The notes under the pieces were generated by a model, which was not told where the DNA came from, did no database searches, and worked only from the letters and a program-made list of their open reading frames with translations. Positions 60,167-64,000 of a stretch of DNA of 64,000 nt are shown in pieces (the first letter of the stretch is position 1; every line of letters starts with the position of its first letter). The stretch comes from Oleiphilus sp. (GTDB taxonomy: Bacteria; Pseudomonadota; Gammaproteobacteria; Pseudomonadales; Oleiphilaceae): assembly GCA_006212045.1 (NCBI GenBank), contig PZPK01000021.1, forward strand, positions 17,379 to 81,378, written 5' to 3'. The position numbers were made by a program, and so were the translations under genes.

Positions 60167-61894
60167 ATGGCAGGATTGATTCCGCAGGGTTTTATTGACG
60201 ACCTATTGGAGCGGGTTCCGGTAGCGGAAATCGTTCGCGCGCGTATCGAGCTCAAGAAAAGCGGAACTACCTACAAAGCCTGTTGCCCCTTTCACAACGA
60301 AAAAACACCCTCATTTCACGTTAATGCCCAGAAAAACTTCTACCACTGCTTTGGCTGCGGCGCCAACGGCAACGCCATCAACTTTTTGCGTGAATTTGAT
60401 AATCTGAGTTTTACCGAAGCCGTCGAGGAGTTGGCCAAAATCGCCGGCGTTGAAGTGCCCAGAGATGAACGGGTACAGGCGCAATTCAGTGCCCAGCGCG
60501 CGATGCTCGATGCCTTGGAATATGCCCAGCACCAGTATCGGCAGGCCTTAAGCAGCCACGCTGACAAGGGGCGGGCAGAAGATTATCTGGCTGGTCGAGG
60601 TCTTTCTGCAGAAGTAATCGAGCGTTTTGGTATCGGCTTTGCGCCGGCACAACGTGACTATTTATGGCAGGGAGCCAGGCCCGATATCCGCTCTGCACTG
60701 GTCAAAACGCGTCTGATCTCGGACCGTTACGATAATCCCTTTGAGCTGTTTCAGGATCGACTGATGTTTCCGATCCGCAATCCGCGTGGTCGTGTTGTGG
60801 CCTTTGGTGGCAGAACCCTGAGTGGTGACAAGGCCAAGTATATTAACTCCCCCGAGTCCGAGGTTTTTCACAAAAGTCATGAGGTGTATGGCTTGTATGA
60901 AGCCATGCAGGCCAATCGGCAACTGGATCAATTGCTGATCGTGGAAGGCTATATGGACGTGGTGGCGTTGGCGCAGTACGGCCTGAATAATGCTGTCGCG
61001 ACACTCGGCACCGCCACCAATACAGATAATCTAACGGCACTGCTGTCACGTTGCCCGGATCTGGTATTTTGCTTTGATGGCGATGCGGCGGGTCTGCAGG
61101 CGGCGCGCAAAGCCATGGAAAACGCCCTGCCGATATTTGAAGACGGGATGCGTCTGTCTTTCCTGTTACTGCCCGAAGGCGAAGATCCGGACACCCTGGT
61201 GAGAAAAGAAGGCAAAGAGGCCTTTTCAGAGCGCGTGCGCCGGGCCAAGCCGCTTTCGGAGTTTTTCTTTCAGATTTACTCGAAAGGACTGGATCTGAGT
61301 CTGGCCGAAAACCGCGGTGTGCTGAAGCAGCGCACGGAACCGCACATCGAGAAAATCCAGTCGGCAGTGCTGAAGTCGGCACTTCGTAAGCGCCTCAATC
61401 AGATTTCCTTCCAGTACTCGGCAAACCATGGCAAGGGCAAGTCGCAAGGACCAAAGCGGAGCTCCCATCAGCAGGACCTGTCCGACGTCAGGGTTGTTCG
61501 CGATCTGGGCACTGCGTTTTGCCTGGCCTTGCTTTACAGACCGGAGCGAGCGGCAGAAGTGATGCAAGAACTGGAGAATATTGACCGCGCGTCCACGGCA
61601 TACGCCTTTGCGCGTTATATCGCTTCTGTGGGAGCCGACAGCACCGAAGCGCTGATGTTCGCATTGGCGACCGACAGCCAGGGCATGCGTTCACAGTTCT
61701 GGGATATGTTTGATCGTCTGGACTGGGTCCCCAATGCCGACGAGGCCGAGCAGGAACTGCAAGCGATGCTGGAGCGCCAGCGCAGTGAATCAAAGCGTGA
61801 CACTGCCCTGCAGCATGCTCGCAGCAACAAATTGCCGAGTCAGATGTCTGACGCTGAAAAGCAGGCACTTAAATCGATATCGACTCTCAAATAG
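60167..61894 (+). CDS. dnaG: DNA primase
   Basis: A 575-residue enzyme that makes RNA primers for replication. The N-terminal zinc-binding domain has CCPFHNEKTPSFHVN and YHCFGCGANG; the TOPRIM domain has LLIVEGYMDVVALAQ and FCFDGDAAG; a C-terminal helical region of about 140 residues binds the helicase DnaB. Length is close to E. coli DnaG (581). The gap to rpoD holds a separate promoter. Confidence 0.97.
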   Translation: MAGLIPQGFIDDLLERVPVAEIVRARIELKKSGTTYKACCPFHNEKTPSFHVNAQKNFYHCFGCGANGNAINFLREFDNLSFTEAVEELAKIAGVEVPRDERVQAQFSAQRAMLDALEYAQHQYRQALSSHADKGRAEDYLAGRGLSAEVIERFGIGFAPAQRDYLWQGARPDIRSALVKTRLISDRYDNPFELFQDRLMFPIRNPRGRVVAFGGRTLSGDKAKYINSPESEVFHKSHEVYGLYEAMQANRQLDQLLIVEGYMDVVALAQYGLNNAVATLGTATNTDNLTALLSRCPDLVFCFDGDAAGLQAARKAMENALPIFEDGMRLSFLLLPEGEDPDTLVRKEGKEAFSERVRRAKPLSEFFFQIYSKGLDLSLAENRGVLKQRTEPHIEKIQSAVLKSALRKRLNQISFQYSANHGKGKSQGPKRSSHQQDLSDVRVVRDLGTAFCLALLYRPERAAEVMQELENIDRASTAYAFARYIASVGADSTEALMFALATDSQGMRSQFWDMFDRLDWVPNADEAEQELQAMLERQRSESKRDTALQHARSNKLPSQMSDAEKQALKSISTLK

Positions 61895-61954
61895 TATTAA
61901 TTTGCAGAATTTTGCCTCAAGGGTTGATTTTGTAGCATTTAGGCCCATATTGAG

Positions 61955-61983
61955 TTGGTTGAAAATCAATATTTCCGTATAAT
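61955..61983 (+). promoter_or_regulatory. rpoD proximal promoter
   Basis: TTGGTT (61955-61960), 17-bp spacer, TATAAT (61978-61983). A GGCCGA / TCGGCC hairpin (61984-62003) follows directly in the leader, before the GATAGGG ribosome site. It would let rpoD be transcribed independently of dnaG. Confidence 0.7.
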
Positions 61984-62022
61984 GGCCGACCATTTTTTCG
62001 GCCTCTAACTGATAGGGTGAAT

Positions 62023-63855
62023 ATGTCAGGCAATACTCAACAGTCTCGTTTAAAAGATCTCATTGCACGCGGTAAAGAACAAGGTTACCTGACCTATTCA
62101 GAAGTAAACGATCACTTACCTGAGGACATCGCCGATCCGGATCAGGTCGAAGACATCATTCGTATGATCAACGACATGGGTATCCAGGTTGTTGAAGTTG
62201 CTCCCGATTCCGATTCCCTGCTGATGGCAGACGGTGACTCCACCGATGAAGTTGCCGCCGCCGAAGCCGCCGCCGCACTGGCCGCGGTAGAGACCGAAGC
62301 CGGCCGCACCACCGACCCTGTGCGCATGTATATGCGTGAGATGGGTACCGTGGAACTGCTTACCCGTGACGGCGAAATCCGTATTGCCAAGCGCATCGAG
62401 GAAGGTTTGCGCGATGTGATGGCATCACTGGTGTATTTCCCCGGTTCTGTCGAGCGCGTGCTCAACACCTACGACGAAATTGTTGAAGAAGAAGGTCGAC
62501 TAAGCGATCTGCTGACCGGCTACCTGGACCCGGAAGACGATGTCACGCCCGCGACACCAATCGACAGTTCTGCCCAGAATGACAATAGCGCGGGCGCTGC
62601 TGATGGCGACAGTGACGACGACGATGAAGAAGAGGGCGATAAAGGACCGGATCCGGAAATTGCCCGTGAGCGCTTCACTGCGCTTCGCAAGCAATTGGTC
62701 AAGGCTGAAAAGGCGATTGATAAGCATGGCCGCACCTCCAAGCAGGCGATCAAGGAACTCAATGCGCTGGGCGAACTATTTGCCCCATTCAAGCTGAATG
62801 CCAAGCAATTTGACGCGCTGGTTATCGAAGTGCGAGCGACCAATGAAATTGTGCGTCTGAATGAACGCCAAATTCTGAATCTGTGCTCGCGCAAATGTGG
62901 CATGGACCGTAAGGAGTTCATCAAACGCTTCCCGACCAATGAAGCCAATCTGGAATGGGTTGACGAATTGATCGAAGAAGGTCACAGCTATTCACAAAAG
63001 CTGGTCGAATTCCGCGACGAAATTCTGCGTGCGCAGCGTAAGATTGGTGCCATGGCGGATGCAACGGGCCTGACCATTGCCGAGATCAAAGACGTCAACC
63101 GTCGTATCTCAATCGGTGAAGCGAAAGCCAGACGTGCCAAGAAAGAAATGGTCGAGGCCAACCTGCGACTGGTTATTTCGATCGCCAAAAAATATACCAA
63201 CCGCGGTTTGCAGTTCCTCGATCTGATTCAGGAAGGCAACATCGGCCTGATGAAGGCCGTCGACAAGTTCGAATATCGTCGCGGTTACAAGTTTTCGACC
63301 TACGCCACCTGGTGGATTCGTCAGGCCATTACGCGCTCTATCGCGGATCAGGCCAGAACCATCCGTATTCCGGTGCACATGATCGAAACGATCAACAAAC
63401 TCAACCGTATTTCCCGTCAGATGCTTCAGGAAATGGGGCGCGAGCCCACGCCGGAAGAATTGGGTGAGCGTATGGAAATGCCGGAAGATAAAGTACGTAA
63501 AGTCCTCAAGATCGCCAAAGAACCGATCTCCATGGAGACGCCGATCGGTGATGATGAAGACTCGCACCTGGGCGATTTTATCGAAGACAACATGGCGGAA
63601 TCGCCAATCGATACCGCGACCGGCCAGGGCCTGAAAGAAACCACGCGATCCGTACTTGCCGGCCTGACCGCCCGCGAAGCGAAAGTATTGCGTATGCGTT
63701 TCGGCATCGAAATGAACACCGACCACACTCTGGAAGAAGTCGGCAAGCAGTTCGATGTTACCCGAGAAAGGATTCGACAGATCGAAGCCAAGGCCCTGCG
63801 AAAGCTACGCCACCCCAGCCGCTCCGATCACCTGAGAAGTTTCCTGGACGAGTAA
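62023..63855 (+). CDS. rpoD: RNA polymerase primary sigma factor (sigma70)
   Basis: A 610-residue housekeeping sigma factor. Region 1.1 ([20 protein letters not shown]) is at the N-terminus; region 1.2 [21 protein letters not shown], an acidic non-conserved insert (about residues 165-210), region 2 with [24 protein letters not shown] and [15 protein letters not shown], region 3, and region 4.2 with [27 protein letters not shown] follow in order. I use ATG 62023, five nt after GATAGGG; a GTG two codons earlier is possible. Confidence 0.98.
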   Translation: MSGNTQQSRLKDLIARGKEQGYLTYSEVNDHLPEDIADPDQVEDIIRMINDMGIQVVEVAPDSDSLLMADGDSTDEVAAAEAAAALAAVETEAGRTTDPVRMYMREMGTVELLTRDGEIRIAKRIEEGLRDVMASLVYFPGSVERVLNTYDEIVEEEGRLSDLLTGYLDPEDDVTPATPIDSSAQNDNSAGAADGDSDDDDEEEGDKGPDPEIARERFTALRKQLVKAEKAIDKHGRTSKQAIKELNALGELFAPFKLNAKQFDALVIEVRATNEIVRLNERQILNLCSRKCGMDRKEFIKRFPTNEANLEWVDELIEEGHSYSQKLVEFRDEILRAQRKIGAMADATGLTIAEIKDVNRRISIGEAKARRAKKEMVEANLRLVISIAKKYTNRGLQFLDLIQEGNIGLMKAVDKFEYRRGYKFSTYATWWIRQAITRSIADQARTIRIPVHMIETINKLNRISRQMLQEMGREPTPEELGERMEMPEDKVRKVLKIAKEPISMETPIGDDEDSHLGDFIEDNMAESPIDTATGQGLKETTRSVLAGLTAREAKVLRMRFGIEMNTDHTLEEVGKQFDVTRERIRQIEAKALRKLRHPSRSDHLRSFLDE

Positions 63856-63872
63856 ACCCTAGTATCAGTTTT

Positions 63873-63896
63873 GCGGGTGCATTATAATGCGCCCGC
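63873..63896 (+). promoter_or_regulatory. Hairpin with embedded TATAAT after rpoD
   Basis: The segment GCGGGTGC-ATTATAAT-GCGCCCGC forms a long stem and contains a perfect -10 hexamer (63883-63888) followed by a GC-rich discriminator, as in stable-RNA promoters. It may both end rpoD transcripts and start the tRNA-like element; no -35 match is convincing. Confidence 0.5.
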
Positions 63897-63906
63897 TTCA
63901 TTTTCA

Positions 63907-64000
63907 GCCCCCTTAGCTCAGTTGGGTGAGAATGGCGCTTTTAGCAAAGCATCGCTTTGCGCCATACGAACGACACAAATCTGTGATTTGTGGCCGGGGA
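63907..64000 (+). other. tRNA-like element, cut by the window edge
   Basis: The first 19 bases, GCCCCCTTAGCTCAGTTGG, are those of a tRNA acceptor strand and D arm; in P. aeruginosa an Ile2/Met-type tRNA(CAU) gene lies close to rpoD. After that the resemblance breaks down: no normal anticodon arm or TPsiC loop is present. Instead there are TGGCGC/GCGCCA arms (63933-63964) enclosing a GCAAAGC/GCTTTGC hairpin, and a second hairpin CACAAATC/GATTTGTG (63973-63991). It could be a tRNA remnant, a junction of an inserted element or a tRNA-derived repeat. It is not called as a functional tRNA. Confidence 0.45.

Noticed and set aside
63109..63726. 205-codon minus-strand frame in rpoD
   Set aside because: Antisense to the most conserved part of sigma70; no independent support.
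63907..64000. Functional tRNA(CAU) after rpoD
   Set aside because: Only the 5' third matches a tRNA; no anticodon arm, TPsiC loop or CCA end can be formed within the visible sequence, so it is reported as tRNA-like only.

Overview
The window looks like core chromosome of a marine-type gammaproteobacterium close to the Pseudomonas/Oceanospirillales lineage. This is inferred from gene order: gshB-tonB3-yqgE-ruvX-pyrR-pyrB-pyrC' runs divergently from pilG-pilH-pilI-pilJ-pilK-chpA-chpB-chpC, as in Pseudomonas aeruginosa. The blocks cysQ/yrfG-hslR-hslO-pckA, queE, yheS and rpsU-yqeY-dnaG-rpoD have the same character. I saw no insertion sequence, phage, CRISPR array or rRNA. Base composition looks balanced and even, but I did not compute it.

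Layout. 0-3.5 kb: the tail of an unknown gene, a hydantoinase/oxoprolinase-type ATPase, mutM and a small membrane protein. 3.5-8.2 kb: sulfur and nucleotide phosphatases (cysQ, yrfG), heat-shock/redox factors (hslR, hslO) and pckA. 8.2-12.4 kb: a TRAP-type large permease with a fused small-subunit-like region, a TatT-like lipoprotein and an HU protein. 12.4-18.3 kb (minus strand): glutathione synthetase, a TonB-like protein, yqgE, ruvX and the pyrimidine genes, including a PyrC' that has lost its metal-binding histidines. 18.6-34.2 kb: the Pil-Chp chemosensory system that governs type IV pili, built around a 2517-residue ChpA, followed by a membrane protein with a degenerate GGDEF domain and a soluble chemoreceptor fragment that appears frameshifted. 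34.5-37.3 kb: folE, rnb and a strong candidate for an RsmX/Y/Z-type regulatory RNA. 37.3-41.2 kb: a TetR regulator, a one-domain voltage-gated channel, a prolyl-4-hydroxylase-like enzyme with a repeated operator-like array, a second TetR regulator and a Yip1-type membrane protein. 41.5-45.5 kb: zur, a Zur box, a 34-codon hydrophobic peptide gene coupled to znuC, znuB, a hisI paralogue and two FKBP isomerases. 45.6-59.3 kb: housekeeping and conserved genes (MBL lipoprotein, ylqF, a WYL regulator, yfbR, tag, queE, yheS, a diguanylate cyclase and others). 59.3-64 kb: the rpsU-yqeY-dnaG-rpoD operon and a tRNA-like sequence cut by the window edge.

How the parts fit. PilJ, PilI/ChpC, ChpA, PilG/PilH and PilK/ChpB form a complete receptor, coupler, kinase, response-regulator and adaptation set. 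TonB3 lies just across the divergent region; its P. aeruginosa counterpart affects twitching. The Rsm-type RNA would titrate a CsrA/RsmA protein and so link Gac signalling to lifestyle genes. The zinc block is organised as a Zur regulon. The most novel-looking items are the Rsm-like RNA, the small peptide of the zinc operon, the hydroxylase/TetR operator array, the acidic-filter channel and the tRNA-like element at the right edge.
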